DNA of 64,000 nucleotides from Dokdonella sp041395345 (lineage in GTDB: Bacteria; Pseudomonadota; Gammaproteobacteria; Xanthomonadales; Rhodanobacteraceae), in NCBI RefSeq assembly GCF_041395345.1, contig NZ_JAWLAR010000006.1:124001-188000 (forward strand), in the 5' to 3' direction. The notes under the pieces are model-generated. The model was given only the letters and a program-made list of their open reading frames with translations. It was not told the origin of the DNA and did no database searches. Position numbers and translations under genes: made by a program. Within the stretch, counting starts at the first letter, position 1, and every line of letters begins with the position of its first letter. Below, one piece after another: positions 47,203-56,196 of the stretch.

Positions 47203-47933
47203 GTGCAATCACCACCGTATTCCGGCGCGAACTCGGCAGCTACTTCGCAACGCCGGTGGCCTACGTGTTCATCGTGATCTTCCTCGTCCTGTCCAGTGCA
47301 TTCACGTTTTACCTCGGCAGTTTCTACGAGCGCGGCCAGGCCGACCTGATGCCGTTCTTCAGCTTCCTGCCCTGGCTCTATCTGTTCCTCGTGCCGGCCG
47401 TTTCGATGCGTCTGTGGTCCGAGGAGCGCAAGAGCGGCACGATCGAACTGTTGCTGACCTTGCCGATCACGATGTGGCAGGCCGTGCTGGGCAAATTCCT
47501 CGCCGCATGGACCTTTATCGGCATCGCCCTGCTGCTGACCTTTCCGCTCTGGATCACGGTCAACTATCTCGGCGATGCCGACGATGGCGTGATATTGACA
47601 AGCTATCTTGGGGCCATGCTCATGGCCGGTTCCTTCCTTGCAATCGGATCGTGCATTTCGGCCGCTACGCGCAATCAGGTCGTCGCCTTCATCCTGACCG
47701 TGGTCACCTGCTTCGTGCTGATCATGGCGGGCTTCCCGCTGGTGCTCGAGGCGTTCCGCTCATGGGCGCCGCAAGGCCTGGTCGATGCCATCGCCGGCCT
47801 GAGCTTCCTGACCCATTTCGCATCGATCAGCAAGGGCGTCATCGACCTGCGCGATCTGCTCTATTTCTTCCTGATGATCGGATTCTGGCTCTACGCAAGC
47901 GCCATCGTGATCGATCTCAAGAAAGCCGACTGA
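47199..47933 (+). CDS. ABC transporter permease, GldF-like (ABC-2 family)
   Basis: 244 residues with six predicted transmembrane helices. N-terminal FRRELGSYFATPVAYVFIVIFLVL and the cytoplasmic motif LRLWSEERKSGTIELLLTLPI (here MRLWSEERKSGTIELLLTLPI at about 69-89) are characteristic of the GldF/ABC-2 family. Start overlaps the ATPase gene by four bases. It forms the membrane channel with the GldG-like protein. Substrate unknown. Confidence 0.92.
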   Translation: MSAITTVFRRELGSYFATPVAYVFIVIFLVLSSAFTFYLGSFYERGQADLMPFFSFLPWLYLFLVPAVSMRLWSEERKSGTIELLLTLPITMWQAVLGKFLAAWTFIGIALLLTFPLWITVNYLGDADDGVILTSYLGAMLMAGSFLAIGSCISAATRNQVVAFILTVVTCFVLIMAGFPLVLEAFRSWAPQGLVDAIAGLSFLTHFASISKGVIDLRDLLYFFLMIGFWLYASAIVIDLKKAD

Positions 47934-47945
47934 GGAATTCCAGGA

Positions 47946-49811
47946 ATGACATCCCATCGCAAGACTCTTTCCGGCGGCGCACTGATCGTCCTGATCGTGT
48001 TGTTCGTCGCCGTCATGCTGCTGGTCAACGTGCTGTTCCGCGGCGCGCGCGTGGACCTCACGGAAAACAATCTCTACACGCTCTCGCCAGGCACCAAGGA
48101 AATTCTTTCCACGCTCGACGAGCCGATCAACCTGTACCTGTTCTACTCGGACAAGGGCACGCAGGACCTGCCGCAGCTGCGCACCTATGCTGTGCGTGTG
48201 CGTGAAATGCTCGAGGAAATGGCCGCACGTTCGAACGGACGCATCACGCTGGAAGTGATCGACCCGCTGCCGTTCTCCGAAGACGAGGATCGTGCGGTCG
48301 GCTACGGCCTGACCGCTGTTCCGGTCAACGGTGGCGGTGGAGAAACGATCTTCCTCGGTTTGGCAGGCACCAATTCCACCGACGGCCAGGCGGCCGTGGC
48401 CTTCTTCGACCCGGGCAAGGAATCGTTTCTCGAATACGATGTGGCCAAGCTGATCCACGATCTGGCCACACCGAAGAAGCCCGTCATCGGCCTGATTTCC
48501 GGTCTCGAAATGGGGCCCGGATTCGATCCCGCCACGCAACAGATGCGCGAACCCTGGGCGATCCAGCAGCAATTGTCGCAATCCTTCGAGCTGCGCCAGT
48601 TGCAGGGCCAGGGCCTGACCTCGATCGATCCGGAGATCAGCGTGCTGATGCTCGTGCACCCGAAGGATCTTTCCGAGGACGCACGCTACGCGATCGACCA
48701 GTTCGTCCTGCGTGGCGGCCACCTGATGGTATTCGTGGATCCGGATGCCGAACTCGATACCTCCGGGATGGACCCGCAGAACCCGCAGGCGGCGATGTTC
48801 GCCGATCATTCCTCGAACCTTCCCGAATTGTTCAAGGCCTGGGGCATCGAATACGACCCGGCCAATGTGGTGCTCGATCGCACGCGTGCCGTCGAGGTCA
48901 GCATGGGCCAGGGCCAGGCCCGCGTACGCCATCCCGGCATCATCGGCCTGACCGCCGCCGAGTTGAACGGCGACGATGTACTCACGGCCAATCTCGATTC
49001 GGTGAATGTGTCCAGTTCCGGCTACATCGACCTGGCCAAGGATGCGACGAGCAAGCTGATTCCGCTCATGCAAAGCTCGGGCGATGCCATGTCGGCGCCG
49101 GCCAGTCGCCTGCGCATGTCACCGGATCCGCGCGGCCTGCTGACCGACTTCCAGCCCAGCGGTGAACGCTACGTCATTGCCGGTCGCGTGACCGGCAAGT
49201 TCAAGACCGCTTTCCCGCAGCGTAGCGGGGAGGGGCATCTGGCCGAATCGAAGGACGACGGCCAGATCATCGTAGTCGCCGATACCGACCTGCTCGCGGA
49301 TCGGCTCTGGGTACAGGTACAGAACTTCCTCGGCCAGAAGCTGATGAACGCGTTTGCCAACAATGGCGATTTCGTTCTCAACGGCGTCGACAACCTGACC
49401 GGCTCTTCGGCGCTGATCTCGATCCGAGGCCGGGCCACATCGCGACGTCCGTTCACCACCGTCGAGGCGCTCAAGCGCCAGGCCGATGACCGCTTCCGGG
49501 CCAAGGAACAGGAGCTGCAGCGCGAATTGCAGGAAACCGAGCGCAAGCTGGTCGAGTTGCAGAGCGCGAAGTCGCGCGATCAGGCACTGATCATGTCGCC
49601 CGAGCAGCAAGCCGAACTGACCAAGTTCAGCCAGCGCAAGGCCGACATCCGCAAGGAGCTTCGCGACGTGCGGCGTTCACTGGATGCCGAGATCGAGTCG
49701 CTCGGCAGTCGCCTCAAATTCCTGAACATTGTCCTCGTGCCCTTGCTCGTGACAATCGCCGCCGTGGCGTTTGCCGTCTGGCGCATTCGTCGTCGCCGGC
49801 GCAAGGGATGA
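47946..49811 (+). CDS. GldG-like ABC auxiliary membrane protein
   Basis: 621 residues, of the ABC-type uncharacterised transport auxiliary family. An N-terminal helix (ALIVLIVLFVAVMLLVNVLF) and a C-terminal helix (NIVLVPLLVTIAAVAFAVWRI) flank a periplasmic part. The periplasmic part begins RVDLTENNLYTLSPGTKEIL, the usual GldG signature, and contains the GATase-like fold (IGLISGLEMG). A coiled coil lies at about 505-590. Starts 12 bp after the permease stop. Probably the third component of one export complex. Confidence 0.92.
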   Translation: MTSHRKTLSGGALIVLIVLFVAVMLLVNVLFRGARVDLTENNLYTLSPGTKEILSTLDEPINLYLFYSDKGTQDLPQLRTYAVRVREMLEEMAARSNGRITLEVIDPLPFSEDEDRAVGYGLTAVPVNGGGGETIFLGLAGTNSTDGQAAVAFFDPGKESFLEYDVAKLIHDLATPKKPVIGLISGLEMGPGFDPATQQMREPWAIQQQLSQSFELRQLQGQGLTSIDPEISVLMLVHPKDLSEDARYAIDQFVLRGGHLMVFVDPDAELDTSGMDPQNPQAAMFADHSSNLPELFKAWGIEYDPANVVLDRTRAVEVSMGQGQARVRHPGIIGLTAAELNGDDVLTANLDSVNVSSSGYIDLAKDATSKLIPLMQSSGDAMSAPASRLRMSPDPRGLLTDFQPSGERYVIAGRVTGKFKTAFPQRSGEGHLAESKDDGQIIVVADTDLLADRLWVQVQNFLGQKLMNAFANNGDFVLNGVDNLTGSSALISIRGRATSRRPFTTVEALKRQADDRFRAKEQELQRELQETERKLVELQSAKSRDQALIMSPEQQAELTKFSQRKADIRKELRDVRRSLDAEIESLGSRLKFLNIVLVPLLVTIAAVAFAVWRIRRRRRKG

Positions 49812-49827
49812 GGAGGGGAGAACCGTC

Positions 49828-51030
49828 ATGATGAACAAGAAGACCCTCATCCGGTTGGGCGTCGTCAGCGTGGTCGCGATCGTCGCGGCACTCGCGATCG
49901 ATCATTCGCGCAAACCGGTCAGTGAATTCAGTGCCAAGGCCCAGCCGCTGGCCGGTGATCTCAAGGCGCAGATCAACGATGTGACCGCGTTGACCATTTC
50001 CGTGCCGGGCCAGCCGACCGCCGTTGTCCTCGATCGCGGTGAAGGCGGCTGGAGCGTCGCCGACAAGGGTGGCTACCCGGCTGATGTCGGCAAGCTGCGC
50101 GAATTCCTGCTGAGAGTCGCAGACAGCACTCTGGTCGAGCAGAAGACCGCCAGTCGCGAGCGCTATGCGGATCTGGGCGTTTCCGATCTAGGCGAAGCGG
50201 ATGCCAAGGGCATCGAGGTGAAGATCGATGGCTTGCCCAAGCCTGTCGACTTCATCGCTGGCGTCTATAACACCAAGGCTTCCGGCACCTATGTGCGCCG
50301 CGCTGACGAGGCCCAGAGCTGGCTCGCCTCGGGCAATCTGATTCCGGATCGCAACGCGAAGGACTGGCTGCAAAAGGACCTGGCCAACATCAGTGCGGAT
50401 CGCATCGCCTCGGTGACGATCACTCAGCCGGATGGCAAGACCCTGCGTGTCTCCAAGAACGACCCGGCGGACGCGCAGTACAACATTGCCGATGTGCCCA
50501 AGGGGCGCGAACCCGTTTCGGAGTACGCGGCCAACGGCCTCGCCTCGGCACTCGCCGACTTGCGCATCGACGATGTGGCGCCGGCGAGCAAGGTCGCTGC
50601 GCCGGAGAGTGCAACACGGGTTCGCTACGCAACCTTCGACGGCATCACTGTCGACGCCACGACCTGGACCGAGGCGGACACGCGCTACGTCGGGTTCAGC
50701 GCCTCGCTTGACAAGGACGCGGCCGAAAAGCATCTGCAGGTGGCAAGAGAAAGGGCCGCTGAAAAAACGAAGTCAGAGTCTGCGGCAGCCGAGTCCGATG
50801 AAGCGGACAAGGAAGCTGGCAAGGATGCGGATTCGACAGCGCCTGCTGCCGAATCCGTTCCGAGCCTGACCGATCTCGAGTCCGAAGTGGCCCGGCTGAA
50901 TTCGGCGTTCGAGGGCTGGAGCTTTGTCCTGCCCGCGCACAAGACCGCCAACATGACCAAGACCATGGACGAAATGCTCAAGCCGCTCGAAGAGAAGACG
51001 GCCGACAAGGGCGGGAAGTCCGGCAAGTGA
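49828..51030 (+). CDS. DUF4340 membrane-anchored protein of the Gld-like ABC operon
   Basis: 400 residues. One N-terminal helix (LIRLGVVSVVAIVAALAI) anchors a periplasmic beta-rich domain of the DUF4340 family, with GGWSVADKGGYPADVGKLREFLLRVADSTLVEQKT, a family hallmark. A Lys/Glu/Ala-rich linker (about 310-350) and a final helical part follow. This gene regularly follows gldG-like genes, which supports a joint role. ATG at 49828 after a strong AGGAGGGGAG; a second Met codon follows directly. The C-terminus is Lys/Gly-rich. Confidence 0.88.
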   Translation: MMNKKTLIRLGVVSVVAIVAALAIDHSRKPVSEFSAKAQPLAGDLKAQINDVTALTISVPGQPTAVVLDRGEGGWSVADKGGYPADVGKLREFLLRVADSTLVEQKTASRERYADLGVSDLGEADAKGIEVKIDGLPKPVDFIAGVYNTKASGTYVRRADEAQSWLASGNLIPDRNAKDWLQKDLANISADRIASVTITQPDGKTLRVSKNDPADAQYNIADVPKGREPVSEYAANGLASALADLRIDDVAPASKVAAPESATRVRYATFDGITVDATTWTEADTRYVGFSASLDKDAAEKHLQVARERAAEKTKSESAAAESDEADKEAGKDADSTAPAAESVPSLTDLESEVARLNSAFEGWSFVLPAHKTANMTKTMDEMLKPLEEKTADKGGKSGK

Positions 51031-51043
51031 TCATGCCGCTGAC

Positions 51044-51079
51044 GGGCGCCGACAGGTTCGCAAGCACATGTCGGCGCCC
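51044..51079 (+). terminator. 11-bp hairpin after the DUF4340 gene
   Basis: GGGCGCCGACA / TGTCGGCGCCC with a 14-base loop, 13 bp after the stop. No T run follows. It may end or attenuate transcription before the DUF423 gene. Confidence 0.6.
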
Positions 51080-51108
51080 CTGCCGCGCACGCCGCCGCGA
51101 GCGCCGGC

Positions 51109-51498
51109 GTGGTTGACTGGCGCGTCGTCGCCGGCGTTGCCGGCAGTCTGCTCGCGGCATGCGCCGTGGCGACGGGCGCCTTCGCTGCCCACGCATTGCG
51201 CGGGCAACTCGATGCTGCGGCGATGGAATTGTGGCGAACGGCCGTCAACTACCTGTTCTGGCACGCATTGGCGCTGATGCTGCTGGCCCTGGTTCCGGGG
51301 CCCGAGTCGCATTGGCGCAAGGCCGCCGGCCTCGCCTTTCTCTCCGGAATCGGCCTCTTCTGCGGAAGCCTTTTCGCGCTCTCGCTGGGCGCACCGCGCC
51401 AGACTGGAATGTTGACCCCGCTCGGTGGCAGCGCCTTCCTGTTCGGCTGGATTTGCCTTGCGGTGCTGTTCGCCCGATCACGCGGCGACGCGCGTTGA
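51109..51498 (+). CDS. DUF423 (YgdD-like) small membrane protein
   Basis: 129 residues with four hydrophobic helices. Family features: GAFAAHALR near residue 23, WRTAVNYLFWHALALMLL, GIGLFCGSLFALSLG and MLTPLGGSAFLFGWICL. Function unknown. The start is a GTG at 51109; no ATG fits the conserved N-terminus. A hairpin separates it from the Gld-like operon, so it may have its own or a read-through transcript. The 290 bp that follow hold no recognised gene. Confidence 0.88.
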   Translation: MVDWRVVAGVAGSLLAACAVATGAFAAHALRGQLDAAAMELWRTAVNYLFWHALALMLLALVPGPESHWRKAAGLAFLSGIGLFCGSLFALSLGAPRQTGMLTPLGGSAFLFGWICLAVLFARSRGDAR

Positions 51499-51788
51499 AC
51501 AGAATCGCCCTTGTCGTTCTCGACCCGATTCGCGCGCTGCTCAACTTGTTGAACGATGGCTTCTTTCGGATGGAATCCTCGCAAGAGGATGCCGAAATTC
51601 TCCATCGTCAGTCGGAATGCCTCGTTCAATCGACGGATTGCGGATCCGCGTCGAGCATGCATAATGCCAACTGCGTCACAGGGGGAGGTGTGGGTATCCG
51701 AAAGTTCGGGATGCACTTTCTGGATGCGTCATAACCTCGGTCGGTCCTTGATTCTTGAGGATTGGCCCGCGATTCAGGGATTCAGTAC

Positions 51789-52142
51789 ATGATGTTCTTC
51801 CGCCACGGCATCGGACCGCGCACGGGCATCTCGCGCGCGTCGGCTCTGGCCCTCGCACTATCCGTTGCACCTCTATTGTTTTCGTCCGGCGCGCTTGCGC
51901 AGGATGCCGGGCCCAGCGCGCCCGACCCCATGGGTACGACGTTCACGATCACCGAGGCGGTCATCGCCGGTGGGGGCGTCACCACTTCCCAAAGTCCGTG
52001 CTTCGAGCTGGCTGGCACGACCGCGCAAGCGGTAGCCGGGCCGGCCAGCGGCGACACCTATGAGGTCTACGCAGGCTTCTGGGACGACAGCGGTTCATCC
52101 GACACATTATTTCGCAACGGTTTCGAGGCTTGCCAACCATGA
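51789..52142 (+). CDS. Secreted protein with C-terminal LFRNGFE tail
   Basis: 117 residues with a signal peptide about 1-36 (ALALALSVAPLLFSSGALA). The mature part contains ITEAVIAGGGVTTSQSPCFELAGTTAQAVAGPASGDTYEVYAGFW (seen as separate blocks GGGVTTSQ, LAGTTAQ and YEVYAGFW), a short beta pattern common in secreted proteins of diverse bacteria. It ends in DTLFRNGFEACQP; FxxGFE tails recur at the ends of secreted proteins in Lysobacterales, function unknown. The stop overlaps the start of the collagen-like gene (ATGA), so the two are coupled. Start ATG-ATG at 51789 is inferred from the signal peptide. Confidence 0.75.
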   Translation: MMFFRHGIGPRTGISRASALALALSVAPLLFSSGALAQDAGPSAPDPMGTTFTITEAVIAGGGVTTSQSPCFELAGTTAQAVAGPASGDTYEVYAGFWDDSGSSDTLFRNGFEACQP

Positions 52143-53794
52143 AGACATTCTTGAGCGTCATTTTCGCAACTGTCCTGATGGTGGCCGGACCTGTACTCGC
52201 GCAGACCGCGCAACTGCCCGATTTCACCTATCAGGGCCGTCTCCAGGAAAACGGCTTGCCCTCGAATGGCCTGTTCGATCTGAGCTTTGCGCTGTACGAC
52301 GCAGCCGTGGGTGGCCAGCAGGTTGGCGACACGGTTCTCGAACCCCAGTTTCCGGTTACCGACGGCCTGTTTACCGTAAGTCTGGCATTCCCCGGCGCTT
52401 TCACCGGTGACCAGCGCTGGTTGCAGGTCACGGTCAATGGCGAGCCGCTGAGTCCGCGCCAGGCTGTCTCCACGACTCCGGTCGCCCAATATGCACTTGA
52501 CGGAAATCCGGGTCCGACGGGGCCGGCCGGTCCACAAGGCCCCCAGGGTCCGCAAGGCGTTGCTGGCCCGGAAGGCCCGACCGGTCCGATCGGTTTGACC
52601 GGTCCCGCAGGTCCTCAGGGTGAAGTGGGCGCCACCGGTGCGGCAGGTCCCGAAGGCCCCGCTGGCCCGGCCGGCGCAACCGGCCCGCAAGGCGCCACCG
52701 GTGCCGTCGGTCCGGAAGGCCCGACCGGCCCTGCAGGAGCGCAAGGCCCGGACGGACCGCAGGGACCCACCGGCGCAACAGGCGCAATTGGACCTGAAGG
52801 TCCGACGGGTCCGGCCGGCCCGCAAGGTTTGCAAGGCTTGCAAGGTCCTGAAGGTCCGCAAGGGGCAACCGGAGCCACTGGTGCCGTGGGTCCTGCGGGT
52901 CCGACCGGCCCGGCAGGTCCCGCAGGTCCGCAGGGCCCGGCAGGCATTGAGGGTGCCGAAGGTCCGCAGGGTCCGATCGGCGCCACCGGCCCAGCCGGGC
53001 CAGCGGGCGGTTCATTTCCCGATGCGCCAGCCGACGGCAATACCTACGCGCGTTACAACAACACCTGGGTCGCCATCAGCCCTTCTTCCGGACAGCCCAG
53101 CCTGGAGTCCGTGATCCTTGCCGACAACCCCGATCTTTACTACAAGCTCGATGAAGGTCCGGCGACGACGGTCTTTGTCGATTCCGGAGCGGCTGGCATC
53201 GATGTCAATCTGAGCGGTGCGGCGATCACGATGAAGCCGGGATGGAGCCGTCTGTTCCCGACCAGCGATGCGAACTACCTGCGTACCAACGAAGGCAATG
53301 GCAAGGCCGCAGCCGTTGGCAATCCGACCGGCCTGACCAATCCCGCCGGATCCATTTCGGTGGAAGCGATCTACAGCCCGCAGACCAATGGCTCGGGCTT
53401 CCAGCCGATCCTGTTCATCGGCGATGACTCTCCCGCCGTGCCGTTCCTCCAGTTTGGCGTCATCAACCTGCAGCCGAGCATTACGGTCGGTGCAGGTTCA
53501 CGTGTCGATCTTTCCGGACTCTATGCCGGGCGGACCTATCACCTTGCAGCGGTGCTGGATTCGAACGTCAGCGAGGTACGCATCTACGTCAATGGCCATC
53601 TGCTGCAGGTGCAGAGCCTGTTCGGCTTCCCGTTCGCGCTGACCGCACCCAAGGTCTACGTCGCTTCCGTTCCTGACGCGGATCGCCCGTTCGTCTATTC
53701 GACGCTGGGCCATGTCGCCTTCTACTACGGACAGGCGCTGTCGGAATCGCAAGTAGCGGCGCACGCGAAGGCGGCAGGACTCTACGGATACTGA
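52139..53794 (+). CDS. Secreted collagen-like protein with C-terminal LamG-like domain
   Basis: 551 residues. Signal peptide about 1-21 (VIFATVLMVAGPVLA), an N-terminal beta domain (about 27-118: FTYQGRLQENG, GLFDLSFALYD, ARQAVSTTPVAQYAL-like end), then 56 uninterrupted Gly-X-Y triplets (residues 122 to about 289, bases about 52502-53005). The triplets are rich in GPA, GPQ, GPT and GAT and probably form a triple helix; bacterial collagens lack hydroxyproline. The C-terminal part (about 310-551) looks like a concanavalin/LamG domain (YYKLDEG, SVEAIYSP, VRIYVNGHLLQ, VAFYYGQALS). No anchor seen. It may be an extracellular fibre or adhesin. Confidence 0.9.
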   Translation: MKTFLSVIFATVLMVAGPVLAQTAQLPDFTYQGRLQENGLPSNGLFDLSFALYDAAVGGQQVGDTVLEPQFPVTDGLFTVSLAFPGAFTGDQRWLQVTVNGEPLSPRQAVSTTPVAQYALDGNPGPTGPAGPQGPQGPQGVAGPEGPTGPIGLTGPAGPQGEVGATGAAGPEGPAGPAGATGPQGATGAVGPEGPTGPAGAQGPDGPQGPTGATGAIGPEGPTGPAGPQGLQGLQGPEGPQGATGATGAVGPAGPTGPAGPAGPQGPAGIEGAEGPQGPIGATGPAGPAGGSFPDAPADGNTYARYNNTWVAISPSSGQPSLESVILADNPDLYYKLDEGPATTVFVDSGAAGIDVNLSGAAITMKPGWSRLFPTSDANYLRTNEGNGKAAAVGNPTGLTNPAGSISVEAIYSPQTNGSGFQPILFIGDDSPAVPFLQFGVINLQPSITVGAGSRVDLSGLYAGRTYHLAAVLDSNVSEVRIYVNGHLLQVQSLFGFPFALTAPKVYVASVPDADRPFVYSTLGHVAFYYGQALSESQVAAHAKAAGLYGY

Positions 53795-53869
53795 GTTGAA
53801 CCGGTGACTGCCTCGACCGGGCAGCCCCGCTTGTTCGCTTCAATCCGGCACCGTCGCCTCGTCGTTTGC

Positions 53870-54433
53870 TCAGCGGCGTTGCCAGCACCAATGCCACGGC
53901 TCATAGGCGATGCCATGGAGGTTGTCGCGCGGGTAGGACAGCCGGAATCCGAAGCGGGCGGCTTCCTTCTGCAGCCAGGCGAATGCGGGTGAATGTTCGA
54001 ATTCCTCTTCGAGCGCGGCGTAGCCGGGGCAGGTGATGTCGACGACGCGGCCGGAGTGGTGTTCGCTGAAGCCCGGTGCGGCGCTGACCCTGAGTATTTC
54101 GTCCATCGACTGCCCGCGTTCGAGCTTGCGCTCGATGATGACCAGCTGATACGAAGCGGAGCGGAAGGCGGAGACGACTTGCAGGTCGATACCATCGTCG
54201 GCTGCGGCCTGGCGCATGCGCTTCCACGCCCTGGCCGCGCGCGGCGCCAGCCACTGCGTCCGCCCATGGATGTCTTCGCCAATGCAGGACAGATCGCGCG
54301 GCTCGCGAACAACCCGCAACTTGTGGCGCGAACCGTAATCGCGCGGCACGCCTAGCGCATGCGCAGCCTTGATGATGCGCAAACGATGCTCGGTATCGCA
54401 GCGGGCAGGCGGCAGGGGGCGGGCACTGTTCAT
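53870..54433 (-). CDS. VanY-type D-Ala-D-Ala / LD-carboxypeptidase
   Basis: 187-residue zinc peptidase of family M15. Motifs: VVSAFRSASYQ, SEHHSGRVVDI (two zinc ligands, His and Asp) and YEPWHWCW (third His ligand). It trims peptidoglycan stem peptides. No signal peptide or membrane anchor is evident, so it may act in the cytoplasm on recycled muropeptides, as LdcB-like enzymes elsewhere do, or have an unusual export route. The ATG at 54433 is preferred over a GTG two codons earlier. Confidence 0.9.
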   Translation of the reverse strand: MNSARPLPPARCDTEHRLRIIKAAHALGVPRDYGSRHKLRVVREPRDLSCIGEDIHGRTQWLAPRAARAWKRMRQAAADDGIDLQVVSAFRSASYQLVIIERKLERGQSMDEILRVSAAPGFSEHHSGRVVDITCPGYAALEEEFEHSPAFAWLQKEAARFGFRLSYPRDNLHGIAYEPWHWCWQRR

Positions 54434-54484
54434 GGACACAGCTTAAGGCAACGTTGATCGAAACGGCGAGCCGGGCGCCAGGGC

Positions 54485-55861
54485 TCAGGGAATGGATTCA
54501 ATCCATGCAGCAATATCTTCGATGACCTTCGCCTCAACCGTGGCAGGGACCGCGTAGTCATCCGGGCCTGGCGGGTCGGAGGCAGGCATGAAGGTGTGGC
54601 CCAGCCCTGGGTACTCGATCAACTTCACCCGAGGCGTGGACGCGAAGGCGGCCTGCCAGAGCGCAAACTCGTCTTCGGTCGTGACCTGGTAGTCCCGCTC
54701 GCCCTGCAGGATCAACAGCGGCATGTCGAGCGAACGTGCCACCTCGATCGGATCGTAGTGGTTGAGATCCAGCCAGTAGCTGGCCGGAACGCCAAAGAAC
54801 AACTCGGACTTGTCCGAAGCGAACCAGTCGAGTTGCTTGATCCTGCGCACTTGCGCTTCCGGCTCCGTCAGCATCCGAGTGATGTCCGCTTCGCTTTGGC
54901 CATCGAGTCTTGCTAGGTAGCGGGTCTGGCGCAGCATGATGTCCTCGAGCTTGTGGGCGGGTGCGGCCAGCAGGATCAGACCCGCCAGCCGCGCATCGCG
55001 CTCACCGATGCGTGGCGCCATCATTGCGCCAAGGCTGTGACCGGCGACAAAAACGCGCTGCGCATTGATTTCGGGTTGCCGGCGCAGATCGGCGACGGCC
55101 GCGAGCGCATCATCGACCGTCTCATCATCCACGGTGAACGTGTGGCCGACGAAGAGGTCCGGGCTTGCCTTTGTTCGCTTCTCGTAGCGAAGCACGGCGA
55201 TGCCGCGCTCCGCGAGTCCATGCGCCAGATCGCGAAACGGCTTGTTCGGCCCCAGTGATTCGTCGCGGTCGTGCGGGCCAGAACCGTGGACCAGGACAAT
55301 CGCCGCAAAGGGTCCATTGCCGCCGGGCAGACTCAGTGTCGCCGGCAGCTTGACGGATCCATTGATTACCTCGATTTCGCGCTCGCTGAATTGCTCGTTG
55401 CGAACCGGGGCGGCGGGCAGTTCTGCAGCCGGAACGAGCTGGAAGCCGGCAATCCGCTTCTCCTGATCGAAAACGACGCGTGCATCCAGGGCGACGCTGC
55501 TGAACTGCAATCGCTGGACCACCACATCATGACCCTGGAGGGTCTGCCCACGCGGTTCGCCACGGGCCTGGCGTTGGCCAAGCTGTGCGGGCAGGGCCAG
55601 CCAGATTCCCTGCAGACTCGTTGCCCCCAGTGCCTTGACCATCTCCGGAGTGGTCATGGCCACGGCTTCCTCGTAGCCCTGCGCATCCAGCAGGTCGATG
55701 AAGCGCGAGGCAAGCCGCGCCAGTTCCGGATCGGGCGGAAACTCCTGAATCGATGACGCAGCGGGCGCGCCCGCCGGCATCGACGTTGTGCGCATTACGT
55801 GCGAGACAGCGAAGCCGATCACCAGGAGCAGGCCGATGCCTGCCGTCAGCCAGCGACGCAT
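54485..55861 (-). CDS. Exported alpha/beta hydrolase with N-terminal DUF3887-like domain
   Basis: 458 residues. N-terminal signal or anchor helix (LTAGIGLLLVIGFAVSHV), a DUF3887-like domain (about 45-150: FIDLLDAQGYEEAVAMTTPEM) and an alpha/beta hydrolase (about 170-458). Oxyanion segment VLVHGSGPHDRDE, nucleophile elbow GHSLG, acid in LILQGERDYQV and His in GLGHTFMP complete the triad. Likely an esterase or peptidase acting outside the cytoplasm; substrate unknown. The DUF4177 gene stop lies 2 bp upstream, so the two are cotranscribed. Confidence 0.88.
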   Translation of the reverse strand: MRRWLTAGIGLLLVIGFAVSHVMRTTSMPAGAPAASSIQEFPPDPELARLASRFIDLLDAQGYEEAVAMTTPEMVKALGATSLQGIWLALPAQLGQRQARGEPRGQTLQGHDVVVQRLQFSSVALDARVVFDQEKRIAGFQLVPAAELPAAPVRNEQFSEREIEVINGSVKLPATLSLPGGNGPFAAIVLVHGSGPHDRDESLGPNKPFRDLAHGLAERGIAVLRYEKRTKASPDLFVGHTFTVDDETVDDALAAVADLRRQPEINAQRVFVAGHSLGAMMAPRIGERDARLAGLILLAAPAHKLEDIMLRQTRYLARLDGQSEADITRMLTEPEAQVRRIKQLDWFASDKSELFFGVPASYWLDLNHYDPIEVARSLDMPLLILQGERDYQVTTEDEFALWQAAFASTPRVKLIEYPGLGHTFMPASDPPGPDDYAVPATVEAKVIEDIAAWIESIP

Positions 55862-55862
55862 T

Positions 55863-56042
55863 TCAGCGCGGCTTCTTCAGAAACAGGAAGATCGGACGCA
55901 TCGGACCGACATTGAGTGTGCTGACCAGTTCCCATCCCTTGAGTCCTTCACGGGCGAGCACTTCATTGATGGATTCGACATCGAAGCTGCCCATGAAGGA
56001 CGGCTTGATCTCGATGGTCTGGTAGGTCCAGCTCTCGGCCAT
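55863..56042 (-). CDS. DUF4177 small protein
   Basis: 59 residues, too short for many gene callers. It begins MAESWTYQTIEIKP and contains LAREGLKGWELVSTLNV and IFLFLKKP, the pattern of the DUF4177 family (a short beta-alpha-beta-beta fold; function unknown). A good ribosome binding site, AAGGGAGA, precedes the ATG. The stop lies 1 bp before the hydrolase start, so the two are translated as a pair. Confidence 0.8.
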   Translation of the reverse strand: MAESWTYQTIEIKPSFMGSFDVESINEVLAREGLKGWELVSTLNVGPMRPIFLFLKKPR

Positions 56043-56196
56043 GGCGAGTCTCCCTTGATGATTCGAAACGACAATCCTGAATCCTGCGAGGTTGCGCCAT
56101 TGTCCCGTGGCCCGTCCAGCGCAGGACGCGACGGTCTGATCCGGATGGCGCGGTTCTGACCCCGATCCCGCTACTCATCTCGGCCCGCTCGATCGT

